From: Azadirachta indica
Lineage: Eukaryota; Streptophyta; Magnoliopsida; Sapindales; Meliaceae
DNA length: 64,000 nt
Assembly (NCBI GenBank): GCA_022749755.1
Contig: CM040447.1
Span: forward strand, 14,302,087 to 14,366,086
Direction: 5' to 3'
Part shown: positions 38,020 through 48,319 of the stretch, one piece after another
How the letters are laid out: every line of letters begins with the position of its first letter
How positions within the stretch are numbered: the stretch's first letter is position 1
Notes under the pieces: model-generated
Told to the model about the DNA's origin: nothing
Databases searched by the model: none
The model's input: the letters and a program-made list of their open reading frames with translations, nothing else
Translations under genes and position numbers: made by a program

Positions 38020-41000
38020 ATGAAGGATGATGACAGTCTTCCCATGACAACGTTAAACGCGAAGAAGGAAAGTTCGGATTCGAGTGTTCTCGGCAAAGGC
38101 CGGTACAAGTTTTGGGCATTAGCGGTGATTTTACTGCTGGCATTTTGGTCAATGTTTACCGGCACCGTTACTCTCCGTTGGTCGGCTGGCAATCTCAACC
38201 GTCTATCTGACGATCTCGACGGGCCAATTCACGACGATCTAGACGTTCTTGTTAGTCTCTAAGTAACTATAACTAACTGTACATGAATAAATATATAAAT
38301 ATACATAAATGTTGAATGATTTTGTTCTCTTTTTTTTTTTTTTATTTGTTGATGATAGGAAATGGAGGAGAGAGAGAAGGTAGTGAAGCACATGTGGGAT
38401 GTTTACACGAACAGCCGTCGGATCAGATTACCGAGATTTTGGCAGGAGGCGTTTGAGGCCGCGTACGAGGACTTGAGCAGTGATGTGCCTGAAGTTAGAG
38501 AGGCTGCCATCAGTGAGATCGCTAAGATGTCCGTTCGCTCTGTTAATCTTGATCCACCTCCCTTCCATTCCATGGTGAGCATTAATTTTCAACATTTGAT
38601 TTTTGATTTGTGTAGCATTGACTTGATACATGGTTGTTTTCTTAGCGATTAGTATGTTTAGGTTTAAGAAGCCAATAAATGTGAAAGCCACTAAAACTTA
38701 GGTACTTGTTGATTTGAGATCTGAGCCCTTCTGATTGTCTAAATCATTAGTGTTTCTAAGCTGAAACTTGGAGCATTTTCTGTGAGACCTGAAATGATGC
38801 AGACATCTAGCTGTAGCAGCCTTACTCTAGCTGGGTGTGTGAGTGAGTTAAGCCTCTGCAGTGGTAAATTTAAATGGATCCTTGATACTTTGATGTCCAA
38901 CCAATTTGCTTATTTGCTGACTGACTCAAGTAGGTGTTAACTACTTTCTTTTATGAGCGGAAAGGTTGACCTGGGATATGACATCCATAACTGTAGCTTC
39001 TGAACAAGTACCACTGCAGTGAGCCTGACCCTGTGTTAATCCTTATGAAGCATTCTTGTTAGGCTATAAGAAGGAGCGTGTCTGTAGACTGAAGTTCATA
39101 GTCATAAATGATTCATTTCTTCTCTTCTGTCTACTAAGACATGGTCAATGCTTAACCCAGTCAATTTAGGCTCTGACATTAAATCTTCATCGTACTTTGC
39201 TAGAACATGTAGATTAATGATGTATGTTCTACATCCTCCATCCTTTCCCAACTTAGCCAAGGGTTCCTGGCCAACCTGTATGTTTATTTGAAAATGTATC
39301 ATTGTTTAATATAATCATGATTGAGGTGCAAATTTTTATGTTTATATGAGGCTCAGGTCAATCTGGGGTTTTTAATATCAGCCCTTTGAGTTAGATAAAC
39401 AATGGGTTTTGTAGAACTGGGCTGGAGATTATGAGGTGAAATAAAAAGGACCAGGTCACTCCTTTACACCTTTGGTAGCTCATTGACAGAAACCATGATA
39501 TTGATGCTTAGTTTGATTATTTCCGAGAGGAACCTACAAGCTCTGAAGTTTTATTTAGTAGGATGTGAGCATAGTGATGGATGTTGCGGACTCTGCACCA
39601 TTAGGGATATATGACGTTGGGATAAGTGTTATAACAGCAAATATTTGATCGGTTAATTCTCTACAGCATTGATCCTTAGGAGTATGAAGATTTGATTGAA
39701 AACATTAGATTGTGGTTTGATGAGGAGAGGGATATCCTGTTGCATGAATGTGTGTCAGGTGAAGGGTGTACGCTGTTCAGCATCTGTAGGAGCAATGAAT
39801 TTTGAGTTTAAGTCCTCCATTCCTGGTCTCAAGTAAGAACAGAGCAACAAGTTATTTGTGGAAGAGTGCTTGGCATACTAGAGTACTTAAAAAAAGCTTC
39901 TTTTCAGTGAAAAGGATGGACAAACAAATCATTGTCTTCTTCTTTGCTCTCTAGTTTCTACTAAGATTTGGTCTATACTTTATGTGATCCAGTGTTGTCA
40001 GGCCGTGCCTAAAACATTGATGGAACTATATCAAGTTTGGAGGGAATTGAAGGAAAAGGTTTAATTTGCTTGTTGAGTCAGATGTCTTTACCTTTGGGTA
40101 CATGGCTTGAGCGGAATTGTAGATCTTTGAGTGCATGAAGCATCCTACTTTTGGCTTTAAGTCTAGGATTTTAAGGAACTGTTTGTCATTGGTTACTCAG
40201 TCTTTTTTGTCCTAATTTTAGGCACTTAAGGAATTTATTGTTTATCGAGATAAGTCTTTCCCATGAATTTGCAATGTTAGACGTGATTGGGTTGGTTTTC
40301 CTGCAGTAGAGGTTTTTGTTTTGGGCCTTGTTGCATCTGTTATCTTTTCTAGGCGCATTACAAAACTTTAGTCATGTTATCAAAGTAGGATCCTTCTGTG
40401 TTAAGGTTAACAAAAAGGGGAAAATACATGTTTTCTTTTCGAACCACTTTAATTGGAGGTTATCTGATGTGAGATACATGTTTGAAGCTACAGACTTGCC
40501 TACTCCTATGTTTGCACTCGTGTTGGTATTAAAATAACTTATATATTTTCTGTGTCTTAGCCCTCAATTTGTTATATCTGATGAAGGTAATAATAGATTT
40601 TCATTTTCAGATTTTGTGTTGGTGGGTACTGGCTCTACATGCTTGCCACATGTTAACAAAATGTTTGAAACATGGGCATATTATTCATATCTTTGAATCC
40701 ATTGGCCTGAAATATTAGGTCACTATCGGAACATTGCGAAGAATTTGAATGCTCTTGTTGATAAACTATGAAAATTGGCCTTTATCTGGTATTTGCAATA
40801 CATTTAATATGCTCTTTTGGGCTATTTCACAGTAATGTTATAACTTATACTGTTAGATGTTAGATTTTGTTGTACATTGTTAACATTTGTCGTGTTTTCT
40901 TTAATAATTGAGATAAACGTGTCCTACATATGTTTGAATTGGCATGATTTGATTCTGAAATAACAAAACTGTCGGAACTAAAGCTAAATGGGTAATGTTA

Positions 41001-41158
41001 TTGCAGTATTCTTGTGCTTGATTTATTAGATCGAGGAATACAACTAACCTAACATATTTGGATTGTGTTCTTCTCAGAGTTCTCGTCAATCAATTAAGAG
41101 CCTGAAGGTCGCTGAGAGAGGTAGGGCGTTGCTAGCCTCAGCTAGGACTGGTCAATAA
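38020..41158 (+). CDS. Small single-TM protein, DUF1195 family
   Basis: Protein of 175 residues with one membrane segment and no known activity. Exons 38020-38250, 38359-38574 and 41078-41158; phases match and all introns are GT-AG (donor of intron 1 is GTTAGT). An acidic/polar N-terminus of about 30 residues precedes a hydrophobic helix at about 31-50 (YKFWALAVILLLAFWSMFTG). Next come an extracytoplasmic or luminal acidic stretch (DDLDGPIHDDLDVLEMEERE), a conserved block around WDVYTNSRRIRLPRFWQEAF and EAAISEIAKMSVRS, and a basic C-terminus ending ARTGQ. It matches At4g36660 (DUF1195) as I remember it, and At4g36650 (pBRP) is its neighbour there as here. Intron 2 is 2.5 kb, very long for so small a gene. 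Function unknown. Confidence 0.85.
38575..41077 (+). other. Long intron 2 of the DUF1195 gene
   Basis: 2,503 bp between donor ATG|GTGAGC and acceptor TTCTCAG. No nested gene is convincing; the open frame at 40316-40537 has no family features. Confidence 0.6.
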
Positions 41159-41840
41159 TGTGAAGAATGCTAAGGATCCGAGGATAAAAATCTTCATTTA
41201 GCTCCTGTGACTTCCCAAAATTACAAAGCAGCAGTAATTGGGAAAAAAAAAAAGAGAAAAAACTATACTCATTTTCATGTTTCTTTAAACGGAGACTGTT
41301 CATGTATTTAAATTAGGTTCGCATTCTTCCAAATTTTTGCTGTCACGATCATGTGTAGTGGATGGTAGAGTAAAACAAACCTTTGGAACAGAAATTACTC
41401 ACCAGAGGGTTTCTTTTTTTTTTTTTTTTTTATGAGATTCCTTATATAAATTCAAGTGAGAGAATTTTTTGAAACTCTGATCTTAAGTACCCAATGTATT
41501 TTGATATCAGAACACAGGGATGTGTCTCAGTATTTTTGTGCGAACAATTTGATTAGCAAATATTTCTATAGTGGTTTCTCCCTTTGTAATGCTAGTATGT
41601 GCCGGCTGCTAGAATCTTTCATTTGTTCTATGTGAGACATCGTAGCTAGGTGGTTCACATATTTTGAATTTGTTAGTACCTAACATTTTGAATTTGTTAT
41701 TACGCAACATTTCTTGTAGCAGCGGTCCCAAGTTTCTAAAGCTAACAAAATTCAGAGTGAGAATCGGGATCACATCGTTCGTAAAATTCAGAGGGAAGTC
41801 TTTGAATGCTATCTTTATTACTGATCACAAGTGTCCCTTT
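41159..41840. other. Spacer left of the LTR element
   Basis: DUF1195 3' UTR and flank. A short direct repeat of about 23 bp (ATTTTGAATTTGTTAGTAC / ATTTTGAATTTGTTATTAC) lies near 41659-41705. CTTT at 41837-41840 directly abuts the 5' LTR. Confidence 0.5.
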
Positions 41841-42466
41841 TGTCACGCCCCGCATAAATAGTGTCTATGAACAGTAACCGTGACCAAGACGTTGTGCGGA
41901 CAGAATTCGCGCGAGGGAAAATCCGGGACAAACGGGCACATGAGCTTTGGTAATATGACTCGTCGATAGAACGGGTTAAGTGGGGAAATGAGGCATTTGG
42001 GCCAAAGATCTATACATTCTTCCTTATTGGAATTATTGTACTTATAGCCCAATGTTAGCCCAACTAGTCCAACTTCTAGAATTGTGGCCCAATTAGCCCA
42101 AGTTCTAGAATTGTGTAGATAGCATTACCATTTTGACAATTGTGTAGATATTTTCTAGGACATTTCTAGAAGGTCAATCCTAGCCCTCAAAAGTGCATTG
42201 TGAGGTGCAATTTAGGCCGTCCATTTTATGTAAGTTTTCCTATAAATAGGTGAGACCTCATTTGACCAAACCAAGCAATCAAGTAGCAAAGCAATCAAGC
42301 AATAAACTTGAGTTGTGTTAATCACTCTTCACTCAAACTCTTATTGCTCTCTCTTCTATTCATAAGCTTCCGATTTAGCGCATTGCGGGTGTCGAAGGCT
42401 TGCTTAGTGAGCGAAGTTGCTAAGCGCCGCACGGTCGAACCGAGTGAAGAGAGTGAGGCCGTGACA
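41841..42466 (+). repeat. 5' LTR
   Basis: 626 bp, TGTCAC...GTGACA. TATA box CCTATAAATAGG near 42239-42250. Three TTCTAGAA palindromes at 42074-42081, 42103-42110 and 42164-42171, with a near-copy TTCTAGGA at about 42153. Confidence 0.95.
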
Positions 42467-42468
42467 GT

Positions 42469-42480
42469 TGGTATCAGAGC
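42469..42480 (+). other. Primer binding site (initiator tRNA-Met)
   Basis: TGGTATCAGAGC lies 2 bp after the 5' LTR, complementary to the 3' end of plant initiator methionine tRNA, the usual primer of plant LTR elements. Confidence 0.95.
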
Positions 42481-42573
42481 TCAAGGTTGAGCAACACAAG
42501 GTTGAGCGGAGACCTTGTTGAGAGGGAGCTTTCGAATCAAAAGTTGCGTGAGGGGGAAACTCTATCAAAAGGA

Positions 42574-44588
42574 ATGGCCAACGTTTCCGACGTTACCATT
42601 GCAGGTGAGGAAGCCCAAGTGCGGGGACGTGACGAGCAACGTCCTACCAAGGGTGGAAGCAAGAGGGCGCAGTCCAAGGACATGGTGGCTGGCTTGGACG
42701 CTCGAGTAGCTAGCGTGGAAGCTTTCGTGGCAAGCGTAGACTCACGCCTTGACGAGATGGAGCAACGCTTTGACGGGTTGGAAGCGGAGGACAATGCTCT
42801 TCGTGAGGTAGTGGAGGTGTCTACCGCCAAACTCAAGGATGCCTTCAAGCAAGAGTTGCTAGCGGTTCACGACCGTATGTTTAGGGACATCCGAGCCTAC
42901 ATTGATAGGGAACTCGCCACAATTAAGGAGGATGTGGCTTTGTACAAGCGTGCGGCAGCAAGCGGGATGACTACCACACGTGAAGCACCAAGAGTCGATG
43001 TCCCCAAGCCAAGTCCTATAATGGCTCGAGGAGTGCCAAGGACGTGGACAACTTCTTGTGGGGGATCGAACAATATGTCGAAGTGATGGGCATCACCGAT
43101 GAACAAATCAAGGTACGTACCGCTACCCATCATCTAACCGATGTGGCTATGTTGTGGTGGAGAAGGAGGTACGGAGACATTGGTAAAGGGACATGCACCA
43201 TCGAAACCTTCGATGACTTCAAGCGGGAACTCAAGCGGCAATTCTACCCGGAGAATGCCGAAGAGGAAGCACGAGGCCGGCTGCGACGCCTCAAACAATC
43301 CGGAAGCTTGCGGGACTACATCAAGGAGTTTACTAGCTTGGTGTTGGAGATTCCGGATATGAGCGACAAGGATTCGCTCTTTTTCTTCATGGATGGGCTC
43401 CAAGGATGGGCGAAGACGGAGCTTAGAAGAAGAAGCGTGCAAGATCTTGCAACCGCCATAGCCGTTGCGGAGACTCTCACTGATTACTCAAGTGAGCGAT
43501 CAAATACCAAGGCCAAGGACAAGAAGGGTGGCCAAGGTAAAGGTGGGGGAGACCATAGCAAATCGCAAGGAGATGGTTTTCGCAAACCACCTAGCGGCAA
43601 AGAGAAGCCGAGGAATGACAAAGAGAGGGATTCCAAACCTTCTCGAAATTGCTACTTTTGCGATGGTCCTCATTGGATGCGGGATTGTCCGAAGAGGAAG
43701 GCATTGAATGCCATGGTGGCTCGTGCGGGGGAACCATCAAGTCGAGAGGGTGACGCGGCGATAGGTTCCTTGCAACTACTTAATGCCATTCGAGCAGTTC
43801 CACAGGTACAAGCAAAGGGGCTTATCTATGTTGATGTGGTGATCAACAAGGTACGCACAAAAGCCTTAGTTGATACTGGTGCCTCACATAACTTTGTGCA
43901 GGTTGACGAGGCCAAACGACTAGGTCTCAAGGTGACCAACAAAGGCGGCACCATAAAGGCAGTGAACTCGGCCGCTAAACCAATCAAAGGTGTAGCGCAA
44001 AAGGTCGAAACCACTATTGGAGAATGGAGAGGTCTGGTAGATTGGTCAGTAGCACCTATGGACAATCACAAAATTGTGCTTGGAATGGATTTCTTTGATC
44101 AAATGAAGGCTGTGCTAGTACCATTTGCCAACACCATGTGCATCCTTGATAGAGGCAAGCCGTGCATGGTTCCAATATCAAGATCAAATAAGGAGGAGAA
44201 TAAGACACTCTCGGCCATGCAATTCAAGAAGGGCTTGAAGCACAAGGTGTCTCACCAAGATCGTCTTCCTCCAAAATCGAAGATCCACCCCGTCTTCCAT
44301 GTAAGCATGTTAAAGCCTTACCATGGAGATGAGGAAGACCCGAGCCGAGGGGAGTCAAAACGGGCTCCAACTGCCGTGGTAACCTCTTTTGAGAAGGAGG
44401 TTGAGTGTATTCTTGCAGATCGACGAGTTCGAAAGAGAGGAGTGCCGAACTACACGGAATATTTCATCAAGTGGAAGGGATTGCCCGAAAGCGAGGCTAC
44501 ATGGGAGCATGAAGATGCACTATGGCAATTCCAAGAGCACATAAAGAGGTTCCGTGAGGAAGACGCGACGAGGACGTCTCGCATTTAG
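42574..44588 (+). pseudogene. gag-protease fused to integrase chromodomain, frameshifted
   Basis: First ATG in the leader frame is 42574. The N-terminal part (to 43086) has a coiled-coil-like segment with heptad-spaced Val/Leu (LDARVASVEAFVASVDSRLD). A one-base loss near 43016-43017 shifts the frame; the rest of gag continues to the stop TAG at 44586-44588. In that part are the gag core (around FLWGIEQYVEVMG, MLWWRRRYGD, LKRQFYPENAEEEARGRL), a zinc knuckle CYFCDGPHWMRDC and the protease active site LVDTGASHNF. After a residual SAMQFKKGLKHK (about 44215-44247) the frame passes directly into the GPY/F-like segment IHPVFHVSMLKPYHGD and a chromodomain (VECILADRRVRK, YFIKWKGLPESEATWE). About 3 kb of pol found in full-length relatives is absent, and the junction is in frame. 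Apart from the gag frameshift the coding is open. Confidence 0.88.
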
Positions 44589-44599
44589 GTGGGGGAGGA
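44588..44599 (+). other. Polypurine tract
   Basis: GGTGGGGGAGGA immediately before the 3' LTR, the plus-strand priming site. Confidence 0.9.
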
Positions 44600-45225
44600 T
44601 GTCACGCCCCGCATGAATAGTGTCTATGAACAGTAACCGTGACCAAGACGTTGTGCGGACAGAATTCGCGCGAAGGAAAATCCGGGACAAACGGGCACAT
44701 GAGCTTTGGTAATATGACTCGTCGATAGAACGGGTTAAGTGGGGAAATGAGGCATTTGGGCCAAAAATCTATACATTCTTCCTTATTGGAATTATTGTAC
44801 TTATAGACCAATGTTAGCCCAACTAGCCCAACTTCTAGAATGGTGGCCCAATTAGCCCAAGTTCTAGAATTGTGTAGATAGCATTACCATTTTGACAATT
44901 GTGTAGATATTTTCTAGGACATTTCTAGAAGACCAATTCTAGCCCTTAAAAGTGCATTGTGAGGTGCAATCTAGGCCGTCCATTTTATGTAAGTTTTCCT
45001 ATAAATAGGTGAGGCCTCATTTGGCCAAACCAAGCAACCAAGTAGCAAAGCAATCAAGCAATAAACTTGAGTTGTGTTAATCACTCTTCACTCAAACTCT
45101 TATTGCTCTCTCTTCTATTCATAAGCTTCCGATTTAGCGCATTGCGGGTGTCGAAGGCTTGCTTAGTGAGCGAAGTTGCTAAGCGCCGCACGGTCGAACC
45201 GAGTGAAGAGAGTGAGGCCGTGACA
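44600..45225 (+). repeat. 3' LTR
   Basis: 626 bp, the same termini as the 5' LTR. TATA box near 44999-45009 and TTCTAGAA at 44833-44840, 44862-44869 and 44923-44930. It ends 294 bp before the pBRP start codon. Confidence 0.95.
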
Positions 45226-45519
45226 CTTTGCTTCCATTTCCAAATGAACTGCTTTCATGAATCTTCGCTAATCTATTGAACAGTTGAATTTTAACATACA
45301 TATTCTTTATTTTCTTTTATTTACTTACTTCTACTTTCATGTTTTCCCATATGTGAAAATAGGCGTGATGGGGCTGTTTGGTTTTGTTTATTGGTTGAGT
45401 CATCCAACAGAAATTCAGAAACAAATGAAAAGATAAAAAAAACTGTTGGCTAACCCAAGATGATTTATTTATAGTCCTTACAGTAAGAAAAAGAAACAAT
45501 CAATCGAACGAGAACCAAA

Positions 45520-48319
45520 ATGAAGTGCCCGTACTGCTCAGCGTCGCAGGGGCGGTGCGCCACCACAAGCACAGGTCGCTCAATCACAGAGTGCGTCTCA
45601 TGCGGCCGAGTCGTTGAAGAGCGCCAATATCAAAACCATCACCTGTTCCACACCCGTGCCCAAGACAGCCCACTTTGCCTCGTCACGTCCGATCTCCCTC
45701 CCGTCCAACGAGCAACCCAGCGAAACGACGACGATCCATTCGAGCACACGGGCTTCATCACGGCTTTCTCCACTTGTTCCCTTGAGCCCAGTCCACTTTT
45801 CCTCCGCTCCTCACTCGCCTTCTCTGGATACCTCGCGGAGCTCGAGCGCACATTCGAGCTTTTATCGTCGTCTACATCGTCCACGTCATCCAGTTTTGTG
45901 ATGGATAATTTGAGAGCGTATATGCAGATCATTGACGTGGCATCGATTCTGGGATTGGATTACGACGTATGTAATCACGCTTTTCAGTTGTTTAGAGATT
46001 GCTGTTCGGCTACTTGTTTGAGGAACAGAAGTGTTGAAGCTCTCGCCACTGCTGCTCTTGTTCAGGCCATTAGAGAAGCCCAAGAACCCAGAACCCTCCA
46101 GGTGGTTTTATTTCTTTTTCTCTCTAATTTTACAATTCCTTTTCTTTTTTTTTTTTAAATAGCAACCTTAAATTTATTAGAAAACTTTGCTGATTATATG
46201 ATATTGATTTGGAGATTTAAGATTAACTTTGTTTCAGGTTAGATTTATTGTCCTTAATTTATGTTCTTAAGAAATCATTGATATAGCATTGATTTAATAT
46301 CGAGCGTTAAAAGATAGCGTATTAGTTCTTAAGGAACCATCGATAGAGTTGTAACTAGTTGCTTAACCTATCCCTACCGGTGATGTTCGACTTAATAGAG
46401 CTCTATGCGAAGTGGTTTTCTTTGCAAATGATTCTCTACTGTGATTTTCTGTTATCTTTAGACTACTTTGGAGTGACTCTTGCTTTAATGTCTGCCTTAA
46501 AATAACAGGAAATTTCCATTGCGGCCAATGTACCTCAGAAGGAGATTGGAAGTACATCAAGATACTCGGAGAAGCTCTACAACTAAGTCAGCCTATTAAT
46601 AGCAATTCCATAGCAGTCCATATGCCGAGATTTTGCACCCTCCTCCAACTCAACAAATCTGCTCAGGTAATCTTCGCATTCAGATGTCGGTTGCATCTTT
46701 TTGGCCTTGATTGGATTAAGTTCTACTGAGAAGTCCTTTCTTGGTATGGTTGTATGTTTGAATAACTTAATGGTAATCAGATTGGGGATACGCAGGTCAG
46801 AAAGTTTTTGAAATTTTAAAATTCAAAAGGGACTCCTTGTGATAATTGCGTGTTAACAAATTCAGAATGGACTTCAAATTTCAGTAATGTGTGAACCAAA
46901 ATACATTAATGAAAGACTCAAAAATATTTTTAAACTAGAATTCTCTAGTCCATTTTGTGTTCACCGAGTTTTAAACTGAGGAATAGTTTCAAATCCTACA
47001 AACCTTGATCGCAAGGAAACTCTTAGTATGCAAGTCTTATGTAGGTGACTCTGAGCCTCAAGGGGTTTTGAACTCTTGACATCTTGGTTGAATCCAAGTT
47101 CATTCACTGCTCAGCCCAATCCCTAGGGGCCTCTCAAAATTGCTTTTCTACCCTGAATCTTGCAAATTTTCAAATTTGTTTTAGCTATTCTTTTTGCATT
47201 CGTGACCAAGTGGAACATTATTTTATACCGGTTTTCTTCTAAAGCTCTTTTAAATGCTTTACAAATTGTAAGTGCTAGAAAGAAGTATGTGAAATGTTCC
47301 TAAATTATCTTGTTGGAACTTTTATGCTTCCTCTGAGCATTTGATGATTAAAAAATTTTGTGTGTGTACTTGTGCCTTCCTTGGATTTGATTTTCCTCTT
47401 GATCAAACTTTTTCTACTACTAATTTCTTTGTAAATTCCCAGTTGCTGGCAACTCACATCGGAGAAGTTGTTATTAACAAATGCTTCTGCACTCGGAGGA
47501 ATCCCATTAGCATCTCTGCAGCTGCAATATATCTGGCCTGCCAGTTAGAGGACAAACGCAAGACTCAGGCAGAAATTTGTAAGGTGACAGGTTTGACTGA
47601 GGTTACCCTTAGAAAAGTCTACAAGGAACTATTAGAGAATTGGGACGACCTGCTACCTTCTAATTATACTCCAGCTGTCCCTCCAGAGAAAGCATTTCCC
47701 ACTACCACAATTACGTCAGGTCGCACATCAGCAGTTAAACTTGATTCCAGTGAATTAACAACATCTTTGGACAAAGATAAGCAGTCAGAAACTAAGTATA
47801 TTAAGCCAAATGAGGTCACAGAAACTGAGACTAATGGACCTAATGGTGATGCTAATGATGCTCATGCTCCCATGTTTAGTCGGCCATCACCCTTCGGCCA
47901 GCCTTGGTTTCACTTTGGGCCTTCTAATGTTAGGCCAAGCAGAGAGAAAAATTGGAGTGTTGTTCAAGGGGACACAAATGAGGTGCAGCCTAACCGTCAA
48001 GCTTTTGACAAGGCGGTGGACAGTATGGAGACAAAGCCAGCTAGTACTACTTCTCTAAGACCAAATCAGTTTGCAGGTACCCAGTTTCAACGGTGAATTC
48101 ATTCATGTGGCCATTTCGACCCGCACCTTCTTCAGTGGCTACTTAGAATGTTCAGGTAATGCATCCACCAAGTTGCAGGCAGGTCACATCGAGCTTAAAG
48201 GAACTGGCTATCATGTTGAAAATAAACATGACAATCAATGCGAAGACAAGTGGATCCTGGGAAATGCATCCTGTTTTCTGTTGTATAGCATTGTAAAGCT
48301 TAAAAAATTTAGTTTGTAA
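45520..48319 (+). CDS. PBRP: Plant-specific TFIIB-related protein pBRP, with frameshifts
   Basis: TFIIB-family general transcription factor; in Arabidopsis (At4g36650) it is reported on the plastid outer envelope and in the nucleus. Exons 45520-46101, 46509-46666 and from 47443. The N-terminal zinc ribbon has C3-x2-C6 and C25-x2-C28 (MKCPYCS...ECVSCGR). Two cyclin-like TFIIB core repeats follow: one around NLRAYMQIIDVASILGLD and CLRNRSVEALATAALVQAI, the second around LATHIGEVVINKCFC and ISISAAAIYLACQLEDKRK, then TLRKVYKELLENWDDLLPSN. Exon 2 has lost one A at 46550-46552 (158 nt where 159 are needed), causing an early stop in its own frame. In exon 3 the frame stops at 48096, while family-like tail sequence (VNSFMWPFRP near 48095-48125, then a LQAGHIELKGTG segment near 48175-48210) is spread over other frames to about 48319, implying further small indels. 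Exact end uncertain. Confidence 0.88.
47030..47140 (-). mobile_element. Possible tRNA-derived SINE in pBRP intron 2
   Basis: On the minus strand a GGGCTGAGCAGTG segment resembles a Pol III A box and GAGTTCAAAACCCC resembles a B box about 40 bp later, followed by CTTGAGGCTC. No clear target-site duplication or poly(A/T) tail was found, so this is tentative. Confidence 0.3.

Larger units (their letters stand above)
41841..45225 (+). mobile_element. Non-autonomous Ty3/gypsy LTR retrotransposon (chromodomain lineage)
   Basis: Complete element of 3,385 bp with two LTRs of 626 bp each, beginning TGTCACGCCCC and ending GTGACA. CTTT flanks both sides (41837-41840 and 45226-45229), a probable 4-bp match of the target-site duplication. 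PBS and PPT are present. The interior keeps gag, a zinc knuckle, a retroviral-type protease and a chromodomain, but lacks reverse transcriptase, RNase H and the integrase catalytic core, so it would need enzymes from a full-length relative. By eye I count about 14 substitutions and no indels between the LTRs (about 2%), mostly transitions, so insertion was recent. Orientation is the same as the flanking genes. Confidence 0.93.

Noticed and set aside
42308..42490. Open frame across the 5' LTR end and PBS (repeated at 45067)
   Set aside because: Lies in the R/U5 part of both LTRs; an untranslated leader, not a gene.
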